From NCBI GenBank assembly GCA_046351595.1, contig JAXLYE010000005.1, positions 310,001 to 374,000 of the forward strand: 64,000 nt of DNA. Reading direction: 5' to 3'. A program made the translations under genes and the position numbers. Below are positions 48,729-60,206 of this stretch, in pieces. The notes beneath the pieces are model-generated. The model had not been told where the DNA came from and did no database searches. It saw nothing but the letters and a program-made list of their open reading frames with translations. How positions within the stretch are numbered: the stretch's first letter is position 1; each line of letters begins with the position of its first letter. This DNA is from JAXLYE01 sp046351595 (GTDB taxonomy: Bacteria > Myxococcota_A > Polyangia > Palsa-1104 > JAEUJZ01).

Positions 48729-50333
48729 ATGCGCTCTACGGGAAGGACTTCCATTGCCTGTGCCTTGACTCCTGCTCTGGTGCTGCCGGGGCTGGCGCTG
48801 CTCGCGCTGACGTCGGCCTGCCAGCCGCAGACGCCGCCGTCGAACACCTCGGACATGGGGACGACGAACCCGACGTCGGACATGACGCAGGGCGCGCTGC
48901 GCTTCCTCAGCCTGGGCACCAACGTCAGCTCGCTGACCACGGGCGAGACCGTGCGCTTCACCGCGCTGCTCACGCACACCAGCGGCGCCGAGAAGATCGT
49001 CGGCGGCCAGATCGCAAGCCTCGACGGCAAGACCAAGTACACCAGCTTCACCAACGACGGCCGGCCGGGCAGCTTCTCGGCGGATCTGACGTGGACGCAG
49101 ATCAACCAGGCCGTGCCCGCGGGCTTCGCGACCGAAGAGAAGCGGCAGTTTTTGATCGAGTTCTTCGACGTCAACGGCGAGAAGGGCTCGCAGACGCTGG
49201 AGCTGCGGCTGCACTGCAGCGGCGACCCGGCGTGCAAGGGGATGTGCCTCAAGACCGCGTCGCTGTGCCCGGGCTCGACGACGGACATCTGCGTGGCGGG
49301 GCAGTGCTCGAGCGGCTGCTACATCGACAACATGCTGCGCGCGCCGATGTCGACCAACCCCGACCCGAACTTCGGCACGTGCCAGAGCTGCGACACCAAC
49401 ATGTCGCGCACGCTGTGGACCAGCGCCATGGCCGGCGTCGCCTGCGGCACCGGCATGGCCTGCGTCGCCGGCGGCCAGTGCAACAAGGCCTTCACCCAGA
49501 CCAGCTTCGCGCCCGGCGTGGCGCTCAACGACCTGTGGGGCAGCAGCGCGAACGACGTCTGGGCGCTCGGCCCACTGACCACCGCCTACCGCAGCACCGA
49601 CGGCGGCAAGACCTTTAGCACGGTCACGCTGCCGGGCTCCATCGGCCGCACCGCGATCTGGGGCGCGGCCGCCACCAGCGTGTACATCGTCGGCGCCATG
49701 GGCACGGTGATCCAGAGCAGCACCAGCGGCGTCAGCTGGAACTCGCTGCCCACCGGCTCGACGCAGACGCTGCGCGGCATCTGGGGCAGCGCCGCCGACA
49801 ACATCTACGTCGTCGGTGACGCCGGCACCATCTACCGCACGACCAACGGCGGCCTGGCCTGGACCAACCAGACGACCGGCAGCAACGCGCTCTACAGCGT
49901 CACCGGCACCGGCATCAACAACGTCCTCGCGGTCGGCGCCAACGGCACCATCCTGCGCAGCACCAACGGCACCAGCTGGACCGCGGTGCAGAGCACGGTC
50001 ACGACCACGCTGTTCGCGGTCCGCGCGGTCGCGATGAACAGCCTCTGGGCCGTCGGCCAGAACGGCACCGTCCTCAGCAGCCCCGACGGCGTGACCTGGA
50101 CCAAGAGCGCCACGTTCCCGGCCACCGCGGTCAACGCCGTGGACGTCTGGGGCGTGGACGCGAACGACGTGTACGTCGCGACCAGCAACGGCGTGTACCG
50201 GACCGTCGACGGCGGCCAGAACTGGAAGCAGCTCTACGTGCCGAACGGGCCGACGACGCTGAGCGCGATCTACGGCTTCTCCGCCACCGATCTGTACGTG
50301 TCCGGCTTCAACTACGTCGCGCACCACCCGTAG
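48729..50333 (+). CDS. Beta-propeller (Ycf48/sortilin-like) lipoprotein
   Basis: 534 residues from ATG 48729, with GGGGAGG six bases upstream. Lipobox LTSAC. An Ig-like segment (about 55-165: LRFLSLGTNVSSLTTGETVR, DLTWTQINQAVPAG) leads to a Cys-rich knot (about 170-250). Propeller repeats then cover ~255-534: DVWALG, YIVGAMGTVIQSS, YVVGDAGTIYRTTNGG, LWAVGQNGTVLSSPDG, VYVATSNGVYRTVDGG, each about 40 residues. Similar repeats occur in the paralogue at 44837-45961. Likely displayed on the outer membrane; the substrate is unknown. Confidence 0.82.
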   Translation: MRSTGRTSIACALTPALVLPGLALLALTSACQPQTPPSNTSDMGTTNPTSDMTQGALRFLSLGTNVSSLTTGETVRFTALLTHTSGAEKIVGGQIASLDGKTKYTSFTNDGRPGSFSADLTWTQINQAVPAGFATEEKRQFLIEFFDVNGEKGSQTLELRLHCSGDPACKGMCLKTASLCPGSTTDICVAGQCSSGCYIDNMLRAPMSTNPDPNFGTCQSCDTNMSRTLWTSAMAGVACGTGMACVAGGQCNKAFTQTSFAPGVALNDLWGSSANDVWALGPLTTAYRSTDGGKTFSTVTLPGSIGRTAIWGAAATSVYIVGAMGTVIQSSTSGVSWNSLPTGSTQTLRGIWGSAADNIYVVGDAGTIYRTTNGGLAWTNQTTGSNALYSVTGTGINNVLAVGANGTILRSTNGTSWTAVQSTVTTTLFAVRAVAMNSLWAVGQNGTVLSSPDGVTWTKSATFPATAVNAVDVWGVDANDVYVATSNGVYRTVDGGQNWKQLYVPNGPTTLSAIYGFSATDLYVSGFNYVAHHP

Positions 50334-50517
50334 CCGCGCGCATGCCCTCGCCGCAGAAGGGGGGGCGGGGGCAGGGCGCTCTACGTCGGGAGTTCGGGAA
50401 GGAGGGGCTCCGCGCGAGCCGCGGAGTCCCAGAGGGAAGCTCGAGCGGGGGAGCGAGGCGGGAGCGCGAGGTGCGCTCGATCGAGAGGCGGGAGCGCGCG
50501 GAGCGCTCCCGGGCTGC

Positions 50518-53500
50518 CTAGAGCAGCGCCTCGCGCCGACGGCGCAGCAGCAGGCCGAGCACCGCCAGGCCGCACAGGAGCAGGCTCGCACCCGCGGGCG
50601 CTGCGCCGCGGTGCGCCGCGCTGCAGCCCTGCTCCATCGGCACCGGCGCAGCCGGCTTGGTGCCGTCGCCCTCGATGCTGACCGTGGCGATGTTGATCTG
50701 CGTGCCCTTCAGGCGGATCTCGATGGACTCGCTCTTCTGGCCCGTGGTCTTGGGCGTGAAGGTCACGTACACCTTGGTCGAGTCCATCGCCTTCAGCATC
50801 GTCTTGGTCATCGAGGTGTCGACCGTGAAGTCCTCGGTCGGAGGCACCACGATGTCGAGCTCCAGGTCCTGCGCGCCCTCGTTCAGCAGGCTGAAGGACT
50901 TGGCCATCGACGCCTCGCCGGTGGTCACCTTGCCGAAGGCCAGCGACGCCGGCTGCACCGTCACCAGCGCTGCCATCGAGCTGCCCTTCAGCGACACCAT
51001 CATCATCGCCTGCACGCCGTCGGCCTCGATCACCGCGGTGGCGGTGTGCGCGATCTTGGGCACGTGCGGCTCGAAGACGATGCCGATGTCGCTCGCCTCG
51101 CCGGGGTTCAGCTTGGTCTTGTAGCCGGTCACCACCGAGAAGTCGCCGGCGTCGGTGCCCGACAGCTTCACCTGCAGGTTGTCGATGACGACGTTGCCGG
51201 TGTTTACGACCTTGAAGCCCATCATCTCGCTGCGCTGGCCGACGTACAGCGGCTTCGTCGAGAAGTCGACCACGGCCGGCATCACCGAGACCTGGCCGAT
51301 GACGCCGTTGACCGACAGCGCGACGTTGTACTTGGTGCCGCCCGCGGTCGCCGGGTCATCGGTCTCGATCTGCACCGCGCCCGTCGCCACGCCGACCATG
51401 GCCGGGATGGTGTTGACGGTGAAGGTCACGCTCTTGCCCGGGTTGATCTTGGTGCCGTCCGCAGGCCCGCTCACCGAGAACACGCTGACCATCGGGTTCA
51501 TCTTGGTCTTGAGGATCGTCAGGTCGCGGTTGCCGGCGTTGGTCAGCGTGAAGGTCTTGCTCGCCATCTGCTTGACCTTGGCGTCGCCGAAGTCGACCTT
51601 CGCCGCCGACAGCTGGCCGACCGCGCCGTTGGCCTCGCCCTTGAGCGCGATCGCGGCCGCGCCGCCCGTCGCCAGGTCCGTCACGATCTTCAGCGTCGCC
51701 GCGAGCGTGCCCGCGGACTTGGGCGTGAACGTCACCTTCACCGGCACCGTGGCGCCAGCGCGCAGCACGAACGGCACCGGATCCGGCGTGCTCACCGCGA
51801 ACGACTCGGCGCCCGCGCCCATCGCCGCCGGCATGATCGAGACCTCCTTGACCGTGAGATCGCCGTCGCCCTCGTTGGTCAGGTTGACCGTCTGCGGCGG
51901 CACCGCGGTGCCGATGTTGACCATGCTGAAGTTGAGCTCATTGGTGCTGACCTTGAACTTGGGCCTGGTGCCGTTGCCGGCCAGGTCGATGACGATGTCC
52001 GAGGTGCCCATCATCGGCGCCGGCTCGTTCGACTTGATCGTCAGCTTGCCGGTGCGCAGGCCCTCCATCTGCGGCGCGAACACCAGCTGGAAGATGCGGC
52101 TCTCCTTGGCCGGCACCACAAGGGGGCTCATCGCCGACGGCGCGTTCGGGACCTCGAAGTCCGTGCTCGAGGCCGTGATCGAGTCGACCTTGAGGTCCGA
52201 GAAGCCCTCGTTGGTCAGCGTGATGTTCATCGGCAGGCCCTTGGCCCCGGCCGGCACGTCGGGCAAAAGGATCGACGCGTACGGCACCTTGGCCTTGGGC
52301 GGACCGGCGAGGCCGCGCACCGGGATGGTCAGCGGGCTCGAGGCGTCCGTCGAGGTCACGGTGATCTCGGTGTTGAACTCGCCCGGCGTCATGCCGGTCT
52401 TGAACTCGACCTCGAAGGTGTAGCTGGCGCCCGCGAACATCGTCACCTTGGCGTCGGGCACCGCCGGCTTCAGCTCGTAGTGCACGGCGTCGCCGACCAC
52501 CGGCTTGTTGAGGTCGATCGGCGCGGTGCCGACGTTCTTCAGCCGCACCGTGACCTTGGGCACGATCTCGCCGAGCGAGTGGCCGCCGAAGTCGATCGGC
52601 GACAGCGACACGTACAGGTTGCCCTTCGACGTGCCCTCGAGCGGCGTCTCGATGCGCGGCAGCCCGGCGAGCGAGAGGAACAGCGTCGCCTTGTGCACGC
52701 CCTGCACCTGCGGCTTGAACGCGGCCTGCACCGTCATGGTCGCGCCGACCGGCAGCGTGTACGGCATGCCCGCGCGCGGCGCCATGTCCGACTTCCACAC
52801 GAACTGGCTCTTGCCCGCGCCGTCGATGCCGATGTCGGTGACGTCGATCGGGCTGTCCGAGATGTTGCGGAAGGTGATGGTCTGGAACGCGCTGGCGCCG
52901 CCCAGCCCCGTGCCCGGGAAGCCGACCTTGCGCGGCGACTGCAGCACCGGCGCCGACAGGTATAAGATTGCGTTGGTGATCAGGTCCCCGGCCTTGGCCT
53001 CCCACGAGCCGCTGATCACGCTGTCGTCCGCGGGGTTCATGTTGAGGTCGACGCGCTTCTTGCCGCGCACCGCCAGGATCGTCCCGTCGTCCCAGTACGC
53101 GACGACGGTGGCGCCGGGCACCGGCATCTGGCCGGTGACGCGCGTGCACTTGTCGCCGCACTCGAACACCGGCACGCCGTCGACCAGCGGGTCGTTGTTG
53201 AGCACCGTGCCGCGCTTGGTCTCCTTCTGCGTATTGGCGTTGCCGTGCGTGGTCAGCGAGTAGCCCATCTCGAACTTGCCGGCGATCGCGGGCGCACCGA
53301 ACAGGCCCTCCTGCCACACGAACGGCTGGAACATCAGCACCGAGCCGCCGGTCGTCGCCATGTAGTCACCGAGCGTATTGCCGACGCCGTCGCCGCTCGA
53401 CAGGCCGTAGTCGCTGCCGACCACCACCACGAGCTTGTAGTCCGCAAGCTGCATCAGCGTCGGGTCGCGGAAGGCGCAGTCCACCTGATCGACCTGGGTG

Positions 53501-53706
53501 TAAAGACCCGTCTTGGTGATCTTGTCCTTTACGTACTGCCACCACGCGCTCTCGGACGAGCGGGTCGAGGTGATGATGGCCGCCTTCTGGGCCTGCGCCG
53601 ACGACACGGCGCCGAGACAAAGCGCCGTCGCCAGCAGCGCGCCGAGCGCGCGGGACATTCGGCCTGGCACTGCGCCAGGCGCGCGCGACATTCTGTGATT
53701 TGACAT
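50518..53706 (-). CDS. Choice-of-anchor-D (ASPM/SPD-2/Hydin) surface protein with MYXO-CTERM-like anchor
   Basis: 1062 residues. AAAGGAG precedes ATG 53706. Signal peptide to about SSAQAQ. The N-terminal ~230 residues look like a GATase-1/flavodoxin-like domain (YKLVVVVGSDYGLSSGDGVG, GGSVLMFQPFVW). About seven Ig-like ASPM/SPD-2/Hydin repeats follow, each starting with a VxFGxxxxG-type line (SPIDFGGHSLGEIVPK, VDFGDAKVKQMASKTFTLTN, LAFGKVTTGEASMAKSFSLLN). The C-terminus has GCSAAHRG, a hydrophobic segment and RRRR, the MYXO-CTERM pattern that is processed and anchors proteins to the surface. Typical of Myxococcota. Confidence 0.85.
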   Translation of the reverse strand: MSNHRMSRAPGAVPGRMSRALGALLATALCLGAVSSAQAQKAAIITSTRSSESAWWQYVKDKITKTGLYTQVDQVDCAFRDPTLMQLADYKLVVVVGSDYGLSSGDGVGNTLGDYMATTGGSVLMFQPFVWQEGLFGAPAIAGKFEMGYSLTTHGNANTQKETKRGTVLNNDPLVDGVPVFECGDKCTRVTGQMPVPGATVVAYWDDGTILAVRGKKRVDLNMNPADDSVISGSWEAKAGDLITNAILYLSAPVLQSPRKVGFPGTGLGGASAFQTITFRNISDSPIDVTDIGIDGAGKSQFVWKSDMAPRAGMPYTLPVGATMTVQAAFKPQVQGVHKATLFLSLAGLPRIETPLEGTSKGNLYVSLSPIDFGGHSLGEIVPKVTVRLKNVGTAPIDLNKPVVGDAVHYELKPAVPDAKVTMFAGASYTFEVEFKTGMTPGEFNTEITVTSTDASSPLTIPVRGLAGPPKAKVPYASILLPDVPAGAKGLPMNITLTNEGFSDLKVDSITASSTDFEVPNAPSAMSPLVVPAKESRIFQLVFAPQMEGLRTGKLTIKSNEPAPMMGTSDIVIDLAGNGTRPKFKVSTNELNFSMVNIGTAVPPQTVNLTNEGDGDLTVKEVSIMPAAMGAGAESFAVSTPDPVPFVLRAGATVPVKVTFTPKSAGTLAATLKIVTDLATGGAAAIALKGEANGAVGQLSAAKVDFGDAKVKQMASKTFTLTNAGNRDLTILKTKMNPMVSVFSVSGPADGTKINPGKSVTFTVNTIPAMVGVATGAVQIETDDPATAGGTKYNVALSVNGVIGQVSVMPAVVDFSTKPLYVGQRSEMMGFKVVNTGNVVIDNLQVKLSGTDAGDFSVVTGYKTKLNPGEASDIGIVFEPHVPKIAHTATAVIEADGVQAMMMVSLKGSSMAALVTVQPASLAFGKVTTGEASMAKSFSLLNEGAQDLELDIVVPPTEDFTVDTSMTKTMLKAMDSTKVYVTFTPKTTGQKSESIEIRLKGTQINIATVSIEGDGTKPAAPVPMEQGCSAAHRGAAPAGASLLLCGLAVLGLLLRRRREALL

Positions 53707-54020
53707 GGTGCGCTCCTTTGCAAAGTCAGTGAGGTAGGCTGATGTAACCTGGCCTGCACGGGGTCTTTAGCACAGAAGCGGTATTGCCCAGCCATCCGAA
53801 ATATCAGGAATTTGCAGGCAAACTCGACCGGAATGGAGATCGCTCAGCGACGGGGAACGACATTTGAAGCGGGCTGCGCAGGAATATGCGCAAGCGAACG
53901 CGAGAGCATCGCTCTGTACAGAATTCCCACTCTCTGGGAATGCGTGACGGACGCGGCTTGGGAGTGTGAAAGGAGGCAGCGCCCGCTCGCCCGATCGCCC
54001 GCCGGGCAGACGGACAGAGG
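53707..54020. other. Gap between two leftward genes
   Basis: Holds the ribosome site and presumably the promoter of the 1062-residue protein, plus a pair of palindromes at 53913-53941. No gene is seen. AT content is raised from about 53790 to 53940. Confidence 0.45.
53913..53941. promoter_or_regulatory. Adjacent palindrome and hairpin
   Basis: TCTGTACAGA (53913-53922) is a perfect palindrome. Directly after it ATTCCCA (53923-53929) and TGGGAAT (53935-53941) form a 7-bp stem with a five-base loop. They could be the operator for the leftward surface-protein gene or a terminator for the gene ending at 54021. Confidence 0.4.
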
Positions 54021-55217
54021 CTACTTCGAGCTCTCGGGCAGCGCGAGCGTGAGGACCATGCCGCCGAGCAGGAGCGCGGACAGGCCGTAGCCCGGTCCCC
54101 ACAGCCGCACCATCGACAGCACGCAGTTGCGACCGGCGAACATCGGATCGTTGCAGGCCGAGCCGCTCGGGTTGTAGCTGAGCTTGGGGTCGAGCCGCTG
54201 ATCCAGCGCGGTCAGCACGATCGACGCGACCAGGGTGCCAGCGCCGAGCGCGCCGAACACGCCGGCGATGGCCTTGCGCTTGGGCGACAGGCCGCGGCGC
54301 GGCGCCTGTGCCGGGCGCTCATCGGGCACCGGCTGCGCGGCCGGGAACACCGGCGGCGGCGGCAGCGGCGTCGGGTACGCGACCGGGCGCTCGGCTGAAG
54401 GGACCGCGGCCTGGGCGTTCTGAGCGTTCTGGGCGGCCTGAACCGTCTGGGCCGCCTGGGCGGCCGGCAGCGGCGGCGCGGTCGGCAGCGGCGGCAGCGT
54501 CACCTGACCAGGCAGCGGCGCCGTGGTCTGGCTGGGCAGCGGCAGCACGCCCGGCGGCGCCATCGGCAGCACGCCCGGCGGGGTCGCGGACGCGCCGCCG
54601 TTTGCGGCCCCGGCCGACCCCAGCGGCGCCGCGCCTGCTCCCGGCGCCGCCTGCTTCTCCTTCTCCAGCGCGTCGAGCAGCGAGTTCACCTGCGCGCTCG
54701 CCGACGCCGCCTTGCGGTAGCGCAGGAGCAGCTCGCTGGTCGTGCTGGTCAGCAGGATGCCGAGCTTGGTGTCGTCGCAGTCCGCGCACAGGCTCTCTTG
54801 ATCGAGCAGCTCGCGGCGGCGCGCATCGAACAGGTGCATCTGCACGCGCAGCGTATTCTTGGCGCCCGTGATCTCGCTGACGTCACCGCTCAGCACGAGC
54901 TCGGCCTTGCGCCCGGTGGCCAGCGTGCCCAGGCACTGCGCCCGCCGGCAGCGCCGGTCGCTCTCGGCGATTGCCGCGGCGCCGACCAGGTTCTCCTGCC
55001 GATCCGTGAGGTGGTCGGTCACGACCTGCGTGGCCAGCTTGTCGACGCCCGGGCCGCGCGCGATGCCCAGGAACAGGATCGGCTCCGACGGCGCCGCGGC
55101 CGCGGTGCCGGCACCGGACGCACCCAGCGCCACAAGCAGCACGAGGAGCACGCCGACCCGACCGACCAGCCGGCCCGGCAGCAGGCCCCGCACCGCGCTT
55201 CTCACCGACGTCCGCAT
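54021..55217 (-). CDS. Exported Pro/Ala-rich envelope protein
   Basis: 398 residues from ATG 55217 (AAGGAGG three bases upstream). A signal peptide is followed by a globular domain (about 45-190) with IARGPGVDKLATQVVTDHLT, CRRAQCLGTLATGRKAEL and LCADCDDTKLGILLTSTT. It resembles proteins that sum up secreted-component levels (a CsgG/TolB-like N-domain is possible). A long Pro/Gln/Ala spacer (about 205-320) follows, with PPGVLPMAPPGVLPLP repeats. A C-terminal membrane module reads GVFGALGAGTLVASIVLTAL and GYGLSALLLGGMVLTLA. The same spacer-plus-hairpin design recurs at 4501, 42469, 43078 and 55723. Confidence 0.65.
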   Translation of the reverse strand: MRTSVRSAVRGLLPGRLVGRVGVLLVLLVALGASGAGTAAAAPSEPILFLGIARGPGVDKLATQVVTDHLTDRQENLVGAAAIAESDRRCRRAQCLGTLATGRKAELVLSGDVSEITGAKNTLRVQMHLFDARRRELLDQESLCADCDDTKLGILLTSTTSELLLRYRKAASASAQVNSLLDALEKEKQAAPGAGAAPLGSAGAANGGASATPPGVLPMAPPGVLPLPSQTTAPLPGQVTLPPLPTAPPLPAAQAAQTVQAAQNAQNAQAAVPSAERPVAYPTPLPPPPVFPAAQPVPDERPAQAPRRGLSPKRKAIAGVFGALGAGTLVASIVLTALDQRLDPKLSYNPSGSACNDPMFAGRNCVLSMVRLWGPGYGLSALLLGGMVLTLALPESSK

Positions 55218-55722
55218 ATCCCTCCTTGGAGGTGACTCGCTGTGCTGCTTGGCTCTGTGCGGGCGCTGCGAGGCATGAGGGTCCTTAGTCCCCCGAGGTC
55301 CGCAACGTACTCGCGGCTCGGGGCGCTTGGGGAAGGCACAAGGCGACACGGCAAGGCACACCACGGCAGCACACCGCCACACGCTATAGACGAGAGAACC
55401 TGAAGATAACCCGTTTCGCGGCGACCTGTCTAAAGCGGTTTTGCGGCCGGGCCTCCCGCGCCCGGAACGCAACGCCGCTGCCTTGCCGCGGGCCCCGTCG
55501 CTGGGCGCGAGACATGCTCGGGGGGCGCCCGACGCAGCGGTACCGTCGCGCTGCCGCGAGCCGGCGTTTTCGACTGCCCGCGCAATCAAAGGGATCAATA
55601 GATGGAGATGGCGACAGCCAGAGCCGCGGTGCATGCGGTGCGGTGCCGGGCGGCGTCACGCGGGGGCGATGTGGGCCTTGCTCGCGCTATCCCGGCCGGC
55701 GCGCGCCGTGATACCGTAAGCT
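55218..55722. other. Gene-free divergent region
   Basis: 505 bases between the exported Pro/Ala-rich protein gene and the TPR protein gene. No family signal in any frame. Presumably carries both promoters. Confidence 0.4.
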
Positions 55723-56442
55723 GTGACGAGGATTCGCTCTGTCCGGCGCGGTGCACTGGTGGGAACGGCGCTTGCGGGCTGGCGCAGAGAGCGCAGCGGC
55801 CGCGGCTCGCCCGGTCCGCAGCGGCTCCCGCGCGCGCTGCTGCTCGCCCTGTCGCTGATCACCTGCTTGGCAGATCTGCGCGCCCTGTGCGAAGGGGGCG
55901 GTCCGGTCGCCAGCGCGGCCGCCGAAGAGACCGCGGCCGAGGCCAAGGAGCGCGCGCTGCGCGCCTACAAGACCGGCCTCGACTTCTACAAGCGCGAAGA
56001 GTGGGACAAGGCCATCGAGCAGTTCGACGTCGGCTACAAGGCGTCGCCGCAGGCGGTCTTCCTGTTCAACATCGCGCAGGCGCACAACAAGGCCGGCCGC
56101 CCCGACCAGGCGCTCGCGTACTACCGCCGCTACCTCAACGAGGCGCCGAACGCGCCGAACCGCACCGACGTCGAGGGACGGGTCGCCGCGCTCGAGAAGC
56201 AGCTCGGCCCGGCGGCGACGCTGCCGCAGCTCGCGGTGCCGCAGGACGCGCCCGCGGCGGACGCGCCGGAGCCGGCACCGGCCGGGCTCGTGGTCGCAAA
56301 GAGCGGCAAGCGCAAGGCCTGGCCCATCGTGCTCGGCGTCCTCGGCGGCGTCGTGGTCGTCGGGGCGGCGGTCGGCCTCGGCGTGTACTTCGGGACCCGG
56401 GAAACCAGCCAGGTGACCGTGTTTGAACCGGTGATGCCATGA
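55723..56442 (+). CDS. TPR protein with C-terminal membrane segment
   Basis: 239 residues from GTG 55723 (weak ribosome site). An Arg-rich n-region then hydrophobic segment (about 36-56) is a signal or anchor. TPR repeats at about 72-145: RALRAYKTGLDFYKREEWDK, VFLFNIAQAHNKAGRPDQAL and YYRRYLNEAP. A Pro/Ala spacer leads to a membrane segment (IVLGVLGGVVVVGAAVGLG). Its stop overlaps the ATG of the next gene (ATGA), so the pair is one translational unit, with the TPR protein as a plausible scaffold for the lipoprotein. Confidence 0.72.
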   Translation: MTRIRSVRRGALVGTALAGWRRERSGRGSPGPQRLPRALLLALSLITCLADLRALCEGGGPVASAAAEETAAEAKERALRAYKTGLDFYKREEWDKAIEQFDVGYKASPQAVFLFNIAQAHNKAGRPDQALAYYRRYLNEAPNAPNRTDVEGRVAALEKQLGPAATLPQLAVPQDAPAADAPEPAPAGLVVAKSGKRKAWPIVLGVLGGVVVVGAAVGLGVYFGTRETSQVTVFEPVMP

Positions 56443-57866
56443 CAGATCCGCGCTGCGCAAAGGCACCAGGGAGCGCTCGCCCGGCCCCGGCCGGAGCATC
56501 GGCCGCGACCCCGCTGCTGCGTCCACTCGGGCCCCTCTTTGCCGCCGCGCTGCTCGGCGGCTGCAGCTCGGGCCCGGACCCGTGCGCCGACAAGAGCGAG
56601 AGCTGCCTGGCGGTGCAGATCGAGGCGGGCGAGGCCGCGGCCAAGGCCGTGCAGGTCGACCGCGTGCGCGCGCTGTTCGCCGTCAACAGCGGGCCGCGGC
56701 GTGAGCGCGCCTTCAAGAGCCCCGCCGGCGCCGAGTCGATGACCGCGGCGCTGCCGATCGCATTCCCGCTGCTGCTCGGCACGCAGGGCGGCAGCGTCCA
56801 GCTCGACGTCATCGCCGAGCTGCGGCAGACGCCGGCGCTGCTCGGCTCGGGCACCGAGTCCGTCGGTCCGGGCGAGCACAAGCGGCTGGTCATCCGCCTG
56901 TCGACCGACGTGTCGAACCTGCCGGTCGCGGGTCCGCCGGCGCGCCGCGACGCCGGGCTGGTGGTCATCCCGGGCACGAGCCCGGCCGCGGCGCTCTTGT
57001 ACGGGGGTCTGGACGCCGACGGCCAGCCGCGCGGTGACAGCTGGGAGTATCGCTCGGCCGCGGGCGGCTTCTTCCCGATTACCGGCAACGCCCCGGCGCT
57101 GCGCGTGCCGACGCTGTGCGCCGATGCCTCGGGCCAGCGCGTGCTGTCGTTCCAGGGCGCGGGCCCGCAGGCGCAGCCGCTCGCGGACCTGTGGCAGTAC
57201 GCCGGCGGGGTGTGGTCGCCGCTGCCGACGCTGCGCGGCCCGAGCCCGCCGCGCATGCGCGGCAGCTGCGCCGTGATCAAGGAGCCGCAGGGCCAGATGC
57301 GCGACCTGGCGCTGCTGTTCGGCGGACAGGAGTCGGCGACGGGGCCGCAGCTCAACGACCTGCTGTTCATGCCGATGCCCGCGGGCCCGACCTTCGCGCA
57401 GAGCATGGTGATGCCGCCGGCGCCGCTGCGCACCGCGCGCCTGCTCGCCGACGCCAGCGGCACCTACCTGGTCGGCCTCGAGGGCAGCACCGCCAACCCG
57501 CTGAAGCTGTGGCGCCTGGACACCACGGCGCTGAAGTGGGCCGAGCTGCCCACCGACGCCGCGACCGCCCCGAGCCGGCGCACCGGCTTCGCCACGGCCA
57601 TCGACACGCAGTCCGCCAAGATCTACGTGTTCGGCGGTCGCAGCGAGGCCGGTGAGCTGCAGCGCGATCTCATCGCCTACAGCCTGGCGGAGCAGCGCTG
57701 GAGCCCGGTGATGACGGCGCAGCAGCCGAGCGCGCGTGAGGGCGCGGCGATGGTGGCGCTCGACGGCACGCTGCTGCTCGTCGGCGGCGAGGGCACGCAG
57801 GCGGGGGCGCCGGCGCTGGTCTCCGACTCGTGGAAGTTCACGGGCACGGACTGGTCGCCGCTGTAG
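56439..57866 (+). CDS. Kelch-like beta-propeller lipoprotein
   Basis: 475 residues. Lipobox LLGGC near residue 42. A short beta-rich segment leads into Kelch-like repeats from about 165: ALLYGGLDADGQPRGDSWEY, LFGGQESATGPQLNDLLFM, IYVFGGRSEAGELQRDLIAY and LLLVGGEGTQAGAP. The GG then aromatic-acidic then W spacing is that of Kelch propellers. Its start is coupled to the TPR gene. Convergent with the hybrid kinase gene, 30 bases apart. Confidence 0.78.
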   Translation: MTDPRCAKAPGSARPAPAGASAATPLLRPLGPLFAAALLGGCSSGPDPCADKSESCLAVQIEAGEAAAKAVQVDRVRALFAVNSGPRRERAFKSPAGAESMTAALPIAFPLLLGTQGGSVQLDVIAELRQTPALLGSGTESVGPGEHKRLVIRLSTDVSNLPVAGPPARRDAGLVVIPGTSPAAALLYGGLDADGQPRGDSWEYRSAAGGFFPITGNAPALRVPTLCADASGQRVLSFQGAGPQAQPLADLWQYAGGVWSPLPTLRGPSPPRMRGSCAVIKEPQGQMRDLALLFGGQESATGPQLNDLLFMPMPAGPTFAQSMVMPPAPLRTARLLADASGTYLVGLEGSTANPLKLWRLDTTALKWAELPTDAATAPSRRTGFATAIDTQSAKIYVFGGRSEAGELQRDLIAYSLAEQRWSPVMTAQQPSAREGAAMVALDGTLLLVGGEGTQAGAPALVSDSWKFTGTDWSPL

Positions 57867-57896
57867 CAGGCCGGGTTGCCGCGGCGGGCGCGGTCC

Positions 57897-59447
<1,551 letters not shown>

Positions 59448-59537
59448 ATTGACGAGGAAGGTGCTCTTGGCGCGGCTCGCTTTTCGTTCCGCCGTTTTGC
59501 CTACACCCTCCGCTGCCCTTGCCCTTATCCTGGCTGC

Positions 59538-60206
59538 ATGCTGACGCGCTGGGCCGAGGGTGTCTTTACCGAGACGCGCAAGATGAAGTTCTTTGGTCTC
59601 GAGTGCGGGACGCGCATGGTCGTCTTGCGGCTCGCGCAAGGCGGGCTGTTCGTGCTGTCGCCGGTCGCGCTGACCCCAGAGACGCGCCGCGAGATCGACG
59701 CGCTCGGCGAGGTCCGCGCCGTCGTCGCGCCCAGCATCTTCCACCACGTCTTCGTCGGCGAGTGGATGGCCGCCTATCCTAAGGCGGTGTTCGCGGCCTG
59801 CCCCGGCCTGGAGTGGAAGCGCACGGACCTCGCGTTCACGTGCGTGCTCGGCGATCAGCCGCACCCGATCTGGGCCGACGATCTCGAGCAGGTCTACTTC
59901 TCGGCCCGCCGCGAGAACGAGGTCGACTTCTGCCACCGCGCCACCGGCACGCTGCTGGTCACCGACGCGCTGCTCAACCTCTCGACGCACCCGCAGCTCT
60001 CGACGCGCCTGGTCGCGAAGCTGATGGCCAACAGCGCGCCGGGCCTGGGCTGGATGGAGCCGCTCATGGTCCGCGATCGCAAGCTCGCGCGGCGCCAGGT
60101 CGACCGCATGCTCGCCTGGGACTTCGACCGCATCCTTTTGGCCCACGGCGCCCCGGTGGAGCGCGACGGCAAGGCGGTGCTGCGGCGCGCGTACGACTGG
60201 CTGTGA
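59538..60206 (+). CDS. DUF4336 (metallo-beta-lactamase-like) protein
   Basis: 222 residues from ATG 59538. The family pattern is clear: LTRWAEGVFTETRKMKFFGL, RMVVLRLAQGGLFVLSPVAL, VRAVVAPSIFHHVFVGEWMA, TGTLLVTDALLNLS and WDFDRILLAHGAPVERDG. It follows the DUF4336 layout, a metallo-beta-lactamase-like fold with conserved His. Function unknown. Its start lies only about 90 bases from the truncated kinase start on the other strand. A TTATCCT about ten bases before the ATG suggests a leaderless or near-leaderless transcript. Confidence 0.78.
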   Translation: MLTRWAEGVFTETRKMKFFGLECGTRMVVLRLAQGGLFVLSPVALTPETRREIDALGEVRAVVAPSIFHHVFVGEWMAAYPKAVFAACPGLEWKRTDLAFTCVLGDQPHPIWADDLEQVYFSARRENEVDFCHRATGTLLVTDALLNLSTHPQLSTRLVAKLMANSAPGLGWMEPLMVRDRKLARRQVDRMLAWDFDRILLAHGAPVERDGKAVLRRAYDWL

